Shown here: piece after piece, positions 40,371 through 49,746 of the stretch
Layout of the letters: every line of letters begins with the position of its first letter
How positions within the stretch are numbered: position 1 is the first letter of the stretch
Source: RUG13409 sp045616985
Lineage (GTDB): Bacteria; Bacillota; Clostridia; Peptostreptococcales; Anaerovoracaceae
Length of the DNA: 52,864 bases
Reading direction: 5' to 3'
Assembly: GCA_045616985.1 (NCBI GenBank)
Contig: JAZLHU010000048.1
Coordinates: forward strand, 1 to 52,864
Translations under genes and position numbers: made by a program
Notes under the pieces: model-generated
Told to the model about the DNA's origin: nothing
What the model saw: the letters and a program-made list of their open reading frames with translations, nothing else
Databases searched by the model: none

Positions 40371-41591
40371 CTATATAATTTCTTTTTCCTTATACTCTTT
40401 GATCTTTTCATCCGAGAATCCGAGAAGCTTCCTGTATACCTCATCGGTGATGTTTCCGAGATCCGGAGCCGGAGTGACCTGTACCGGAGAATCAGACATA
40501 TGAAGAGCGGAGGATGGAATAACTACTTCGCCAAGGCCCTGCTGATTCATCTTCTGGAGGAAGCCTGTTTCGTAAAGGTCTTCGCTCTTCAGAAAATCAG
40601 GAACGCCCATTACTGCACCTGCGGGAAGCATTGCTTCGCAGAGCACCTTCATTACTTCCTTCTTATCGTGCTGGCTTGTCCATTCTTCCGTAATTTTATT
40701 TACTGCTTCAACGTTCTTAAGACGAAGCGGTCCGTTGAGGAACCTCGGATCGTCAAAGTATTCGGGATGTCCGATAATATCGCAGAATTTTTTCCAGTTT
40801 CTCTGCTCAGGAGCATCTCGTACCATAAGGAATACCCAGTTATCAAGATCCCCCTCGTAAGCCGGCTTGCAGCGGAACATTCCTCTTGGGGCCTGCTCTC
40901 CCGACATAACCATTGCACCGCCTCTCGGAAGAGGTGCGTCCTGCTTGAAGAAAGTGCTTCTTGAATAGTCCATCAGTACTTCCTGCATATTAACCCTTAC
41001 ATGCTGGCCTTCTCCTGTGTTGGATCTTTGATAAAGTGCGGCAAGTATTGCCATTACGCAATACATTCCGGAGGGTCCGTCTGCAAGGGCAATGTTTCCG
41101 ATAATAGGAGCTCCGTCCTTCATTCCCGTCTGAGCTGCAACACCGCCTGTTGCCTGAACCGGACCATCCATTGCCGGATACTTTGCGAATGGAGACTTGT
41201 CGTTGTATCCTTTGATCTGAGCAAAGATGATTCTCGGATTGAGCTTATGGATTTCCTCCCAGGAGAAACCAAGTCTTTCGATGGTTCCGGGAGCAAAGTT
41301 CTCGATGATTACATCTGATACCTTGATGAGCTCTCTTAATATTTCCTGTCCTTCGTGGCTCTTAAGATTAAGTGTGCAGGAATCCTTATTGCACTGAAGA
41401 ATCGCCCACTTAAGGCTCATATCTCCCTGCTGATAAGGACGGTTATCATTTCTTCCCTGTTCACCGATCTTCGGTCTTTCGATTTTGATTACCTCTGCTC
41501 CGAGCATTCCGAGCGTGGATGTGCACACAGGACCTGCAAGGAATTGGGTAAGATCTAATACTCTTACTCCGTCTAATGCTTTTCTTTCCAT
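40371..41591 (-). CDS. CaiB/BaiF family (class III) CoA-transferase, second copy
   Basis: A 406-residue CoA-transferase with the same fold as the dehydratase-linked copy but only distant identity. The start LDGVRVLDLTQFLAGP and the nucleophile region NIALADGPSGMYC (conserved aspartate) are typical. The ATG at 41591 follows AAGGAGAATTCT; the extended frame to 41639 has no ribosome site. It lies downstream of an acyl-CoA ligase and a membrane protein. That trio may take up and activate a carboxylic acid by two routes (ATP-driven, then CoA exchange). Carnitine- or bile-acid-type CoA chemistry is possible but not indicated. Confidence 0.87.
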   Translation of the reverse strand: MERKALDGVRVLDLTQFLAGPVCTSTLGMLGAEVIKIERPKIGEQGRNDNRPYQQGDMSLKWAILQCNKDSCTLNLKSHEGQEILRELIKVSDVIIENFAPGTIERLGFSWEEIHKLNPRIIFAQIKGYNDKSPFAKYPAMDGPVQATGGVAAQTGMKDGAPIIGNIALADGPSGMYCVMAILAALYQRSNTGEGQHVRVNMQEVLMDYSRSTFFKQDAPLPRGGAMVMSGEQAPRGMFRCKPAYEGDLDNWVFLMVRDAPEQRNWKKFCDIIGHPEYFDDPRFLNGPLRLKNVEAVNKITEEWTSQHDKKEVMKVLCEAMLPAGAVMGVPDFLKSEDLYETGFLQKMNQQGLGEVVIPSSALHMSDSPVQVTPAPDLGNITDEVYRKLLGFSDEKIKEYKEKEII

Positions 41592-41696
41592 AGAATTCTC
41601 CTTCAATATATCAACTGTTTTTTCATTTAAATGTATCAAACCTTATCATCGTACACCAAAAAGCTCACAAAGGCATTACTTTTCGACCTTAATACC

Positions 41697-42260
41697 CTAT
41701 TCCATTGACTGAATATCAACCTCATACGCAGCCTCTTCAAATATTTTCGGGTACTTTTCTTCAATGTATCTGCATATCTGATGGCGCCTGTGACCCTCCA
41801 TAATTTTCCCGGTCGCATAATCTATTACATAGCCGGTTTGTATGATAAATACTCCAAGCACCATTTCATATATTTCTATCTCTATTATCTCTGTAACTGT
41901 TTTTATTCCGGAAAACGCAATACAGCTTATTATAGCCACAGCAATCGGAAGAAGGATCGTTTCCCATCCGAGAACTCTCATTTCATGTCCTACAGCATAC
42001 GAAAGCGGAACATGCTCTTTCAAAATAGAAATATAAAACCTTACCACAAAGAAGTAGTGAATTATCAATACCAGGCCCTCTGCCATGACAGTGATATATG
42101 CTGCATATTCAGACCTGGGCAAACCGCCCTTTATTGCAGCCGCCAAATTGACTATGCTTATACCTTCTTTTCCGATTCCAATAACAATTGCAATCAGTGA
42201 AGCACCAACCAGTAAACGGGAGATCAGTGCTATTCTTTCTCTTGCTTTTGCATGTTCCAT
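41697..42260 (-). CDS. Unknown membrane protein
   Basis: A 187-residue protein with about four hydrophobic helices (near 12-35, 52-78, 95-122 and 128-145) and a charged C-terminal tail of 40 residues (EGHRRHQICRYIEEKYPKIF). Conserved-looking His/Arg in GHRRHQ could be a ligand site. I do not recognise a family. It lies 39 bases after an acyl-CoA ligase gene and 105 bases before a CoA-transferase gene, so a carboxylate-related role is a guess from position. The 105-base gap has no clear promoter. Confidence 0.7.
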   Translation of the reverse strand: MEHAKARERIALISRLLVGASLIAIVIGIGKEGISIVNLAAAIKGGLPRSEYAAYITVMAEGLVLIIHYFFVVRFYISILKEHVPLSYAVGHEMRVLGWETILLPIAVAIISCIAFSGIKTVTEIIEIEIYEMVLGVFIIQTGYVIDYATGKIMEGHRRHQICRYIEEKYPKIFEEAAYEVDIQSME

Positions 42261-42299
42261 AAAGTCCGCCTTTCAGGATAAGGTGAAATAACTTAACTT

Positions 42300-44027
42300 T
42301 TATTCTTCCGGCTTCTGCTTTGCAGCCTCTTCTTCCTCAAGGATCCTGTATGCAACCTTGCCGACAAGCGTCTTCGGAAGCTCTTCTCTGAACTCAAGCT
42401 CCTTCGGCATCGCATATTTTGCAATATGCTTCGATGCGTATCGGAGTATCTCTTCCTTTGTCTTTTCATTCGGAGCAACACCGCTTGCAGGTACAATGAA
42501 TACCTTGACTCTTTTCATCTTGTAGGGATCAGGCACACCGATCACGCAGGACATGGACACCAGGTCCGATGCATCAAAGATATTTTCAAGCTGTGCAGGA
42601 TATACATTATAGCCGCTTGTTACTATCATTCTCTTTGAACGGCCCTTAAAATATACAAAGCCTTCACTGTCCATGTAGCCAAGATCCCCGGTATATACCC
42701 ATGTCAAACCGTCGGCATGAGTTCTTAAGGTATTTGCAGTTTCTTCAGGATGACCGAGATATTCTTTCATTACCGTAGGTCCGGCAAGAAGTATTTCTCC
42801 CTCAGTACCGTACGGAAGCTCATTATCTGTTCCGGGTTCAACGATCTTAATAAACGTGTCAGGGAACGGAACTCCGATCGATCCCTCCTTATGCATATGA
42901 GGAGGAGTAAGGCAGCAGGCGGTTACGGTTTCAGTCGTTCCGTAGCCTTCTCTTACCTGTATCTTCGCATTATGATCGTAAAGGAAGGCATCAAGCTTCT
43001 TTTTAAGTTCTATTGAAAGGCTGTCTCCTCCGGAGAACACACCCTTTAAGCTTGAAAGATCAGCCTTTTCCATATTGGGAAGTCTTAACAGCGCTTCATA
43101 CAATGTGGGAACACCCGCAATAAAGTTGCACTTGTTCTTTGTCATAATCCTGCCGTAGCTTTTTGGCGTAAATCTCGGAACCAGTACGCATCTTCCGCCC
43201 GAAAAAAGCATTGTATGGATACATACTCCAAGTCCGAATCCATGAAAGATGGGCATGGCTGCAAGCATTTTATCCCCCGGTCTGAACATGGGGTTTGCCG
43301 CAATGACCTGCCGGGCAAGGGCATTGAAATTTCCGTTGGTAAGAAGAATACCCTTTGTTGTCCCGGTTGTTCCTCCCGAATAAAGAATAACTGCCGGGTC
43401 ATCAGCAGCTTGCTTTACTCTGTAATTCCATGAGCAGGCTCTTCCGATATTCATGAACTTATCCCACATGATAACAGGGGCATCCTCGGGAATTTTTTCA
43501 ATCTTTCTTCCCTCGGTAAGCATATAGCCTGCTCTCATCGGCTTTGTAAGCTCGTCTTTTATTCTTGCTATTACAACATTTATAATACCGGTATTCTGTC
43601 GAATTGCCTCTATCTTGTGATAGAACTGATCCAATGTGACAACCAAAACCGATCCCGACTCATTGATGTAAAACTCAAGTTCCTTTTCCGATGAAAGCGG
43701 ATGCACCATGCTTGAAATTGCACCGATCATATTAGCCGCATAGAACATATATATACCCTGCGGACAATTCGGCATTGCAATAGTGATTTTATCGCCGGGT
43801 CTTATTCCTATTGTTCTCAGACTCTTTGCGCACAAGCAAATGTTTTTCCATAAATCCCTGTATGTTGCGGATCTGCCCATAAAGTCAAATGCAATCCCGT
43901 TTGGTCTTTCCTTTGCCTGAAGCTCAATGCCGTCAGCCATAGACCCCTGAAAGTAATCCAATGTGAAAGGTACCCCTCCCATAAAATCTTTCCACGGAGC
44001 TTTAAGCTTGTTGATTTTTCTTTCCAT
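42300..44027 (-). CDS. Acyl-CoA ligase (AMP-binding, long/medium-chain type)
   Basis: A 575-residue adenylate-forming enzyme. The ATP loop YSGGTTGTTKG is at 216-226. EGYGTTETV (A5), YTGDLGYMD (A7), the hinge FKGRSKRMIVTSGYNV (A8) and a late lysine in PKTLVGKVAYR (A10) are all intact. It converts a carboxylic acid to acyl-CoA with ATP to AMP. The acid is not evident; FadD-like residues suggest a medium- or long-chain or aryl acid. Its ATG is next to the scpB stop, so a metabolic gene is joined directly to the chromosome-segregation operon. Confidence 0.92.
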   Translation of the reverse strand: MERKINKLKAPWKDFMGGVPFTLDYFQGSMADGIELQAKERPNGIAFDFMGRSATYRDLWKNICLCAKSLRTIGIRPGDKITIAMPNCPQGIYMFYAANMIGAISSMVHPLSSEKELEFYINESGSVLVVTLDQFYHKIEAIRQNTGIINVVIARIKDELTKPMRAGYMLTEGRKIEKIPEDAPVIMWDKFMNIGRACSWNYRVKQAADDPAVILYSGGTTGTTKGILLTNGNFNALARQVIAANPMFRPGDKMLAAMPIFHGFGLGVCIHTMLFSGGRCVLVPRFTPKSYGRIMTKNKCNFIAGVPTLYEALLRLPNMEKADLSSLKGVFSGGDSLSIELKKKLDAFLYDHNAKIQVREGYGTTETVTACCLTPPHMHKEGSIGVPFPDTFIKIVEPGTDNELPYGTEGEILLAGPTVMKEYLGHPEETANTLRTHADGLTWVYTGDLGYMDSEGFVYFKGRSKRMIVTSGYNVYPAQLENIFDASDLVSMSCVIGVPDPYKMKRVKVFIVPASGVAPNEKTKEEILRYASKHIAKYAMPKELEFREELPKTLVGKVAYRILEEEEAAKQKPEE

Positions 44028-44636
44028 TTACTGTTCTTCCCCTGAATTCTGTGTTTCATCAATTGGTATGGAAAGCTGATTCGGATCGTCAGTTTCAAAT
44101 TCCTCTTCGTCGATAACCAATGTATCCACATCCTCAATTTCCGGAAGGTCCTTAAGAGATTCAAATCCGAAAAGCTTTAAGAATTCACTCGTTGTCCCGT
44201 AAAGGTACGGCCTTCCTATTGCGGAAGAGCGACCCCTTTCCTCAACAAGTCCCTTTGCAATAAGTGTTTCGAGCACCCTGTCACAGCGTATGCCTCTTAT
44301 ATTATCAATTTGAGATTTTGTTACAGGCTGCTTATATGCAACGATAGCCAAAACCTCAAGTGACGGCTGCGAGAGCCTCTTGTTTTTTACCGGTGTACAA
44401 ATGCGCTGGATATAATCATCGTTTTCGGGGTTGGTACAAAGCTGAAAGCTCTTATCGATTTCCCTGATCGCAAGACCGGACCCTCTCCCCTCGTAGTCCT
44501 CGGCAAGCTCTCTGAAACATCTGATGATCTCTGATGCCGGAACATCAAAAAGGTCCGCGAGGGATTTTGCTTCTACGGGATCGCCCCAAACAAAGAGTAT
44601 TGATTCCAATGCGGATTTGATTTTTTCTTTAGTCAT
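44028..44636 (-). CDS. scpB: Segregation and condensation protein B
   Basis: A 202-residue SMC-complex subunit with two winged-helix domains. The first is about residues 1-85, the second about 95-165 (LAIVAYKQPVTKSQIDNIRG is the family signature). A long acidic tail (VIDEEEFETDDPNQ) follows. ScpB dimers bind ScpA and bridge the SMC heads for chromosome condensation. The start overlaps scpA by 8 bases. Length is typical. Confidence 0.94.
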   Translation of the reverse strand: MTKEKIKSALESILFVWGDPVEAKSLADLFDVPASEIIRCFRELAEDYEGRGSGLAIREIDKSFQLCTNPENDDYIQRICTPVKNKRLSQPSLEVLAIVAYKQPVTKSQIDNIRGIRCDRVLETLIAKGLVEERGRSSAIGRPYLYGTTSEFLKLFGFESLKDLPEIEDVDTLVIDEEEFETDDPNQLSIPIDETQNSGEEQ

Positions 44637-45366
44637 TTGTCTCTACCTTCTTTATGGTTATATCTCCGAAGCGCTTCTTTTGCTCTGCCGTTACATCGTG
44701 ATGACGCAGCAGTTCAAGAAGCGATACAAAGGTGATCACTCTGTTAAACGGAGTATCATCGCCCTCTATCATTTCAGAAAACTTCATTTGCTTTCTGTTT
44801 TTAAAAAAACTGACAATCTGCTCTATTTTATTCTCCATTGATATTTTTGCACGCTCTATTCTTTCGTAGGTTCTGTGCATTGCCTCTATACGCTGTTTGC
44901 GCGTAATGAAGTTGATAAAAGCCTGAGCAAAGCTGTTCATATCGCCGTGAAGGATTTCCTCCGTCTCGCCTGTGTATCTTGCAATATCTTCCTGCGGCTT
45001 TGAATGAATATGGCTCTGGATCTCCTCCTGATCCGAAAGGAAAGCGGCAAGCTCCTTAAACTGCTTATATTCAACGATCCTTGCAACAAGCTTCTTTCTG
45101 GGGTCTTCCATTTCACCCGTTTCTTCATCAAGCACCGGAGACGGCAGAAGCATTGCCGATTTTATTTCTATAAGCTCTGCTGCAAGCACCATAAATTCCT
45201 GAGCGACATTTACATCATGCTGCTGTGCTTCCTCTATGTACTCAAGATATTGAGTTGTGATTTCGGACACCTTTATATCATAGATGTTCATTTTATTATG
45301 CTCGATCAAATAGACCAGCAAATCAAAAGGACCCTCAAAGGCGTCAAGCTTTACTTTGTAATTCAT
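44629..45366 (-). CDS. scpA: Segregation and condensation protein A
   Basis: A 245-residue kleisin that closes the SMC ring. The N-terminal FEGPFDLLVYLIEHNKMNIYD is diagnostic and contacts the SMC neck. The central linker is charged, and the C-terminal winged helix (about 170-240) binds the SMC head. It ends where scpB begins. It follows the lytic transglycosylase gene by one base. No SMC gene is in the window. Confidence 0.94.
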   Translation of the reverse strand: MNYKVKLDAFEGPFDLLVYLIEHNKMNIYDIKVSEITTQYLEYIEEAQQHDVNVAQEFMVLAAELIEIKSAMLLPSPVLDEETGEMEDPRKKLVARIVEYKQFKELAAFLSDQEEIQSHIHSKPQEDIARYTGETEEILHGDMNSFAQAFINFITRKQRIEAMHRTYERIERAKISMENKIEQIVSFFKNRKQMKFSEMIEGDDTPFNRVITFVSLLELLRHHDVTAEQKKRFGDITIKKVETND

Positions 45367-45367
45367 T

Positions 45368-46381
45368 TTAATCTAACTCTATATATTCAACAAACTCTTC
45401 GTTTCCGAAGTTATTTTTTTTCAGCCATGAATACATTCCGCCTCTTGCAGAAAGCACTCTTTCTGCATAGGCAGTGCTGTAGTTATTGGTAAGCAGGACC
45501 GGTATAAGCCCCAGATTATATGCCGACAGAGATTTTACTTCATCTCCGTGGAAATACTCTAACCTGTCGGAAATATACGTTGCCCCGTAATGAAGATTGA
45601 TATGAGGGTCACACAAATCCTCGTAGGTATATCCCTTTCTTTCGGCATATTTTAAGAGGACCTGCATCAGCCCGATGGCCCTGGTTCCGATGTCGGCATT
45701 AAAATTGCTTTCGAGCCTTGTCATAACCAAGAGAAGATCGGAGCTTGCCGAGCCGGTGCATGAGGCTGCATGCCTGAAAAGATACTCATAATAAAGTGCC
45801 GTTGAATCAGGCAGGGAAGGATTCAGGTAGCGCATATATGCGATCCTGCCCTCAATGTATTTTATGTTCGGATTTGCCTTTGCGTACTCTTCCGCCTTAA
45901 TACCATCATCTGTGCTGATATAAAACCCCGTGTTCGTAAATTCAGCATCCAGATAGCCAAGCGACCTTAATGCCCTGATGGCGCAATATATCTGTCCATT
46001 GCTCATTACAACATAATCATCAAGATCAAGCGGAGCTCCGTCGATCTCAAAGTGACGTCCGCAGGTACCGTATATTGGTTCGAAGTCATTGACCTGTCTG
46101 CAGGCATCTGCAAGTATCACGCTGAAATTATCATCTACAGGCACATACACTTTTCCTCCCGCAATGTAAAACGGAAGTTCAAGCTCCCAGTTATTATATA
46201 AAGCCCCGTCAACGTATATATCCTTTTGCATAGCCGTAAATTCAACATCCCGGGGAATATCAGGGTCTGCGGTTTCGAAATGATAAATATCACACCATGC
46301 CCAGACAAAAAGGAAAATCAATGCTGTGGTTGCAAGGGCACTCAAAAAATATTTAATTATGCTTTTACCTTTATTCTCCAA
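45368..46381 (-). CDS. Membrane-anchored lytic transglycosylase
   Basis: A 337-residue protein with an N-terminal membrane anchor (residues 11-31) and a beta-rich middle region like the copper amine oxidase N-terminal (stalk) fold (about 50-155). An SLT-type lysozyme-fold domain follows (about 185-320), with catalytic Glu224 in TRLESNFNADIGTRAIGLMQVL. It cuts glycan strands of peptidoglycan. The start is a TTG that overlaps wecB by 11 bases, behind AAAGAGTT. The nearby envelope genes (TagO-like, WecB) agree with a cell-wall role. Confidence 0.87.
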   Translation of the reverse strand: MENKGKSIIKYFLSALATTALIFLFVWAWCDIYHFETADPDIPRDVEFTAMQKDIYVDGALYNNWELELPFYIAGGKVYVPVDDNFSVILADACRQVNDFEPIYGTCGRHFEIDGAPLDLDDYVVMSNGQIYCAIRALRSLGYLDAEFTNTGFYISTDDGIKAEEYAKANPNIKYIEGRIAYMRYLNPSLPDSTALYYEYLFRHAASCTGSASSDLLLVMTRLESNFNADIGTRAIGLMQVLLKYAERKGYTYEDLCDPHINLHYGATYISDRLEYFHGDEVKSLSAYNLGLIPVLLTNNYSTAYAERVLSARGGMYSWLKKNNFGNEEFVEYIELD

Positions 46382-47477
46382 AACTCTTTAATGCCTGTGC
46401 AATCCTTTGTGAAGCCTTTCCGTCTCCGTAAGGATTAACGGCATTAGCCATCCTGCTGTAGCTTTCCTTGTTATCAAGTAATTCCTTTATCATTGAATGG
46501 ATTTGTTCTTTTTCTACGCCGGCAAGCCGTACGGTACCAGCAGCAAGAGCCTCGGGGCGTTCCGTTTCCTTTCTTACGACAAGCACGGGTTTTCCGAGTG
46601 CCGGAGCCTCCTCCTGGATACCTCCGGAATCTGTTACAACCAGATAAGATCGTTTCATCAGCTTTGCAAACGGCTGGTAGGAAAGCGGACTGATAAGATG
46701 CACATTATCAAGGCCCTCCAGACATTCCCTGGCCTTATTCTGAACAAGCGGATTCAGGTGGACCGGATATACTATTTCAACATCCTTATATTCTCTTGCA
46801 ATGTCGGCAAGAGCAGTAAAGATATTACCCATATATTCGCCCAGATTCTCTCTTCTGTGGCATGTTACGGCAATTACCCGCTTATTTTCAAAATCTATTC
46901 TTTTAAGTGCCTCGTCTTCAAATTCATACGGCTGCTCTGCAGTCCAAAGCAAAGCATCAATAACTGTATTTCCCGTAATAAATACCTTACCGCCTGCTTT
47001 TTCATTTTCAAGATTTTCGGCATTACCCTTTGTCGGAGCAAAGTTATATTCCGAAATTCTTCCGGTAAGCTGTCTGTTGATCTCTTCAGGATACGGAGAA
47101 TATTTGTTATACGTTCTTAGACCTGCTTCAACATGTCCAACGGGGATCTGATGATAAAAGGCAGCCAGCGCAGCCGCAAAGCTTGTGGACGTATCACCAT
47201 GAACCAGCACCACATCCGGCTCTGCCTCAGCCAGCACCTTATCCATACCTTCAAGAACGGAAGAGGTAATCATTGAAAGCGTCTGTCCGGGCTTCATTAT
47301 ATTAAGGTCATAATCCGGTTTTATATCAAAAAGATCCAGAACCTGATCCAGCATTTCTCTGTGCTGTGCGCTTACGCAAACGCAGGTTTCAAAAAAAGGG
47401 TCCTTTTGAAGCTCCTTGACCAAAGGAGCCATTTTAATTGCTTCCGGCCTTGTACCGAAGACAAGCATTATCTTCAT
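46371..47477 (-). CDS. wecB: UDP-N-acetylglucosamine 2-epimerase (non-hydrolysing)
   Basis: A 368-residue cytoplasmic enzyme that interconverts UDP-GlcNAc and UDP-ManNAc for wall teichoic acid linkage units or capsule. The N-terminus MKIMLVFGTRPEAIKMAPLV is diagnostic. Later HVEAGLRT, VTCHRRENLG and TDSGGIQEEAPALGKPVLVVR are complete. Length is typical. Its start overlaps the TagO-like gene end by four bases. ManNAc with a GlcNAc-1-P transferase next door points to a secondary wall polymer, the kind that SLH domains bind. Confidence 0.96.
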   Translation of the reverse strand: MKIMLVFGTRPEAIKMAPLVKELQKDPFFETCVCVSAQHREMLDQVLDLFDIKPDYDLNIMKPGQTLSMITSSVLEGMDKVLAEAEPDVVLVHGDTSTSFAAALAAFYHQIPVGHVEAGLRTYNKYSPYPEEINRQLTGRISEYNFAPTKGNAENLENEKAGGKVFITGNTVIDALLWTAEQPYEFEDEALKRIDFENKRVIAVTCHRRENLGEYMGNIFTALADIAREYKDVEIVYPVHLNPLVQNKARECLEGLDNVHLISPLSYQPFAKLMKRSYLVVTDSGGIQEEAPALGKPVLVVRKETERPEALAAGTVRLAGVEKEQIHSMIKELLDNKESYSRMANAVNPYGDGKASQRIAQALKSFGE

Positions 47478-48523
47478 TTATTTTCCTCTTTGTTTTCCTT
47501 TTGCACTTTATCAACAATGCCTATTCCAAGGAATATAACGACCAGTACAACTGCGATCAAAAACAATGCGGCCGAGCCTAAGTACATGGTCTTTGTCCAA
47601 AGAATTCCGGACACACCCATGATTGCGCTTATTGAATACAGGGCAAGAGCCGTTCTTCTCTGACCAAAGCCCATTGCCATGATCCTATGATGAATATGAC
47701 CCTTATCAGCCTGCATGATAGGCTTATGATTTGCAACTCTTCTTATGATTGCAAATGCCGTGTCGAAAATCGGAAGAGCCAGTATCAAAACAGGTACTAT
47801 GGTTGAGAACAGCATAGCCGATTTTGACGGGGCGATTCCTATAAGCGAAACGGATGACATAAGATAGCCCAAAAGCATTGAGCCCGCATCACCCATAAAA
47901 ATCTTTGCCGGATAAAAATTATAGATCAAAAATCCGAGACAAGCACCTGCAATGGCAAGGACCAATGTAAGTGTTTCGTACATATCCTTTATATATGCCG
48001 TGTAAGCAACTGCCAGCGATGCAATAAATGTTATACCGGCAGCAAGACCGTCAAGTCCGTCTATAAGATTTATCGTATTGGTTATACCTACTATCCAGAA
48101 TATGGTGATAATCAGCGAGATCCAGACGGGAATGGTAAGAATATTTCCGCTGAACGGATTCGTAAACACCGTGATCCTTATGTCGCTTATCCAAAGAATA
48201 AATGCTGCGGCAATCTGGCATAGAAGCTTAATTATCGGCTTCATGCCTATACGATCATCGATAATGCCGACAATAAGAATAAAGCTGGCACCGATCAGAA
48301 GACCTCTTGTTTGCGTTGTAAGCGGACTTAATGAAATAAACGCAGTAAGAATACCGCAATATATTGCTATGCCGCCGAATCTCGGAACAGGATTCTTGTG
48401 TACCCTTCTGTTGTCCTTTGGAATATCCATTGCACCGATTTTCGGCGCAAGCCAAACGGCAGCAGGCGTTGCTATTGCCGTTGCGATCAATGCAATTATA
48501 AAAATCTTAATAAAACTAATCAT
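47474..48523 (-). CDS. tagO: Undecaprenyl-phosphate GlcNAc-1-phosphate transferase (TagO/WecA)
   Basis: A 349-residue polytopic membrane enzyme that attaches GlcNAc-1-phosphate to undecaprenyl phosphate, the first lipid step of wall teichoic acid or secondary polymer synthesis. Family motifs appear in order: KIGAMDIPKDNRRVH, IDDRIGMKPI, NLIDGLDGLAAG (Mg-binding aspartates), FMGDAGSMLLG and KGHIHHRIMAMGF. About eleven helices. MraY is the alternative, but the HIHHR pattern favours TagO/WecA. It overlaps comEB by 8 bases. Confidence 0.93.
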   Translation of the reverse strand: MISFIKIFIIALIATAIATPAAVWLAPKIGAMDIPKDNRRVHKNPVPRFGGIAIYCGILTAFISLSPLTTQTRGLLIGASFILIVGIIDDRIGMKPIIKLLCQIAAAFILWISDIRITVFTNPFSGNILTIPVWISLIITIFWIVGITNTINLIDGLDGLAAGITFIASLAVAYTAYIKDMYETLTLVLAIAGACLGFLIYNFYPAKIFMGDAGSMLLGYLMSSVSLIGIAPSKSAMLFSTIVPVLILALPIFDTAFAIIRRVANHKPIMQADKGHIHHRIMAMGFGQRRTALALYSISAIMGVSGILWTKTMYLGSAALFLIAVVLVVIFLGIGIVDKVQKENKEENK

Positions 48524-48977
48524 TATCCGGCTTGAATACCTCTACACTGATTCCTGCTTCCTTCATCATTTCCTGAGCAAGCTCATCAGGATAGCTTTCG
48601 GAAATAACAACTCGTTTGATGCCTGCGTTGATTATCATCTTTGTGCAGATGACACAAGGCTGTGTTGTGCAATAAAGGGTCGCGCCTTCAATAGGAACTC
48701 CGATGCACGCTGCCTGAATTATTGCATTTTGCTCCGCATGAAGCCCTCTGCAAAGCTCGTGGCATTTACCGGATGGAACATTTAGCTTCTGACGAAGACA
48801 ACCGGTCTCTTCGCAATGCGGAACATTCTTAGGGGCTCCGTTGTATCCGCTTGCAACGACCCTGTTATCCTTAACGATAACTGCGCCAACGCCTCTTCTA
48901 AGGCATGTGGAACGGCTTCTTGCAAGGTCTGCCATCTGCATAAAATACGAATCCCATGATGGTCTGTTCTTTTCCAT
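48516..48977 (-). CDS. comEB: dCMP deaminase family protein (ComEB-like)
   Basis: A 153-residue zinc deaminase. The zinc ligands are in LHAEQNAI (His, with catalytic Glu) and CTTQPCVICTKM (two Cys). It deaminates dCMP to dUMP for thymidylate synthesis. In Bacillus the gene lies in the comE operon, but competence is not implied. The ATG at 48977 follows AGAGGTATAGCT; the longer frame to 49043 runs into truA and has no ribosome site. It lies 10 bases past the truA stop. Confidence 0.93.
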   Translation of the reverse strand: MEKNRPSWDSYFMQMADLARSRSTCLRRGVGAVIVKDNRVVASGYNGAPKNVPHCEETGCLRQKLNVPSGKCHELCRGLHAEQNAIIQAACIGVPIEGATLYCTTQPCVICTKMIINAGIKRVVISESYPDELAQEMMKEAGISVEVFKPDND

Positions 48978-48987
48978 AGCTATACCT

Positions 48988-49746
48988 CTAAAAAAATACT
49001 TCATCCAGATAGAGTCCGCCTGCCGGAGCTGTTCTTCCGGCATTTCCCCTGTCCTTCGATTTAATTATATCATCCATACTTTCGGGTGTTCTTTTCCCGA
49101 GACCGACCTCGACCAAAGTTCCCACGATTATCCTGACCATATTGTAAAGAAATCCGTTTCCCTCGATTGCAATGAAGATATATTCATCCACCCTCGTGAT
49201 TTTGATTGAATACACTTTCCTTACAGTTGTTTCAACGGGATTGCCTCCTGCCGTTTGAAAACAGGCAAAATCCTTCTCGCCGACGATATATTCCGAAGCC
49301 CTTTTCATTGCTTCAATGTCAAGGAGCTCTCGTACATGAAAGCAGTAATTCTTCCGGAATATATCGATATTGTTTGTATTTCTGATCCTGTAGATATATC
49401 GCTTGCCTTTGGAATCAAATCTTGCGTGAAACCCTTCCGGCATATCCTTTGCATCAACGATCCGGATATCGGAGATCCCCTCCATCCTGTCGTCGGCAAG
49501 AGCTGTATTTAACACCATGGGAAGCTTTTCTACAGGAACTCCAAGATCTGCTCTTAATGTGGCGCATTGCCCAAAGGCATGAACTCCGGCATCCGTTCTG
49601 CTTGTTCCCTCAAGTTTTATATCCTGCTTAAAATATTCGCTGAAGGTTTCTTCAAGTCTTCCGCAAACGGTTTTTTTTCCGGGCTGTCTTTGCCAGCCGC
49701 TGTACTTACTTCCGTCATATTCAATTTTCAGAAGTATGTTTCTCAT
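48988..49746 (-). CDS. truA: tRNA pseudouridine(38-40) synthase
   Basis: A 252-residue enzyme that modifies U38-U40 in the anticodon stem. The nucleophilic aspartate is Asp52 in GTSRTDAGVHAFGQ, and the N-terminal IEYDGSKYSGWQRQP is typical. Length is normal (about 245-270). The ATG overlaps the WG-repeat gene's stop by four bases. It is part of the tightly packed run that starts at glnS. Confidence 0.96.
   Translation of the reverse strand: MRNILLKIEYDGSKYSGWQRQPGKKTVCGRLEETFSEYFKQDIKLEGTSRTDAGVHAFGQCATLRADLGVPVEKLPMVLNTALADDRMEGISDIRIVDAKDMPEGFHARFDSKGKRYIYRIRNTNNIDIFRKNYCFHVRELLDIEAMKRASEYIVGEKDFACFQTAGGNPVETTVRKVYSIKITRVDEYIFIAIEGNGFLYNMVRIIVGTLVEVGLGKRTPESMDDIIKSKDRGNAGRTAPAGGLYLDEVFF

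Noticed and set aside
40356..40964. Plus-strand ORF of 202 codons opposite the second CoA-transferase
   Set aside because: Antisense to an intact CaiB-type gene; starts within that gene's terminator.
41592..41696. Promoter between the unknown membrane protein and the second CoA-transferase (TTGTGA with GATAAG)
   Set aside because: Both hexamers are poor; not reported as a feature.
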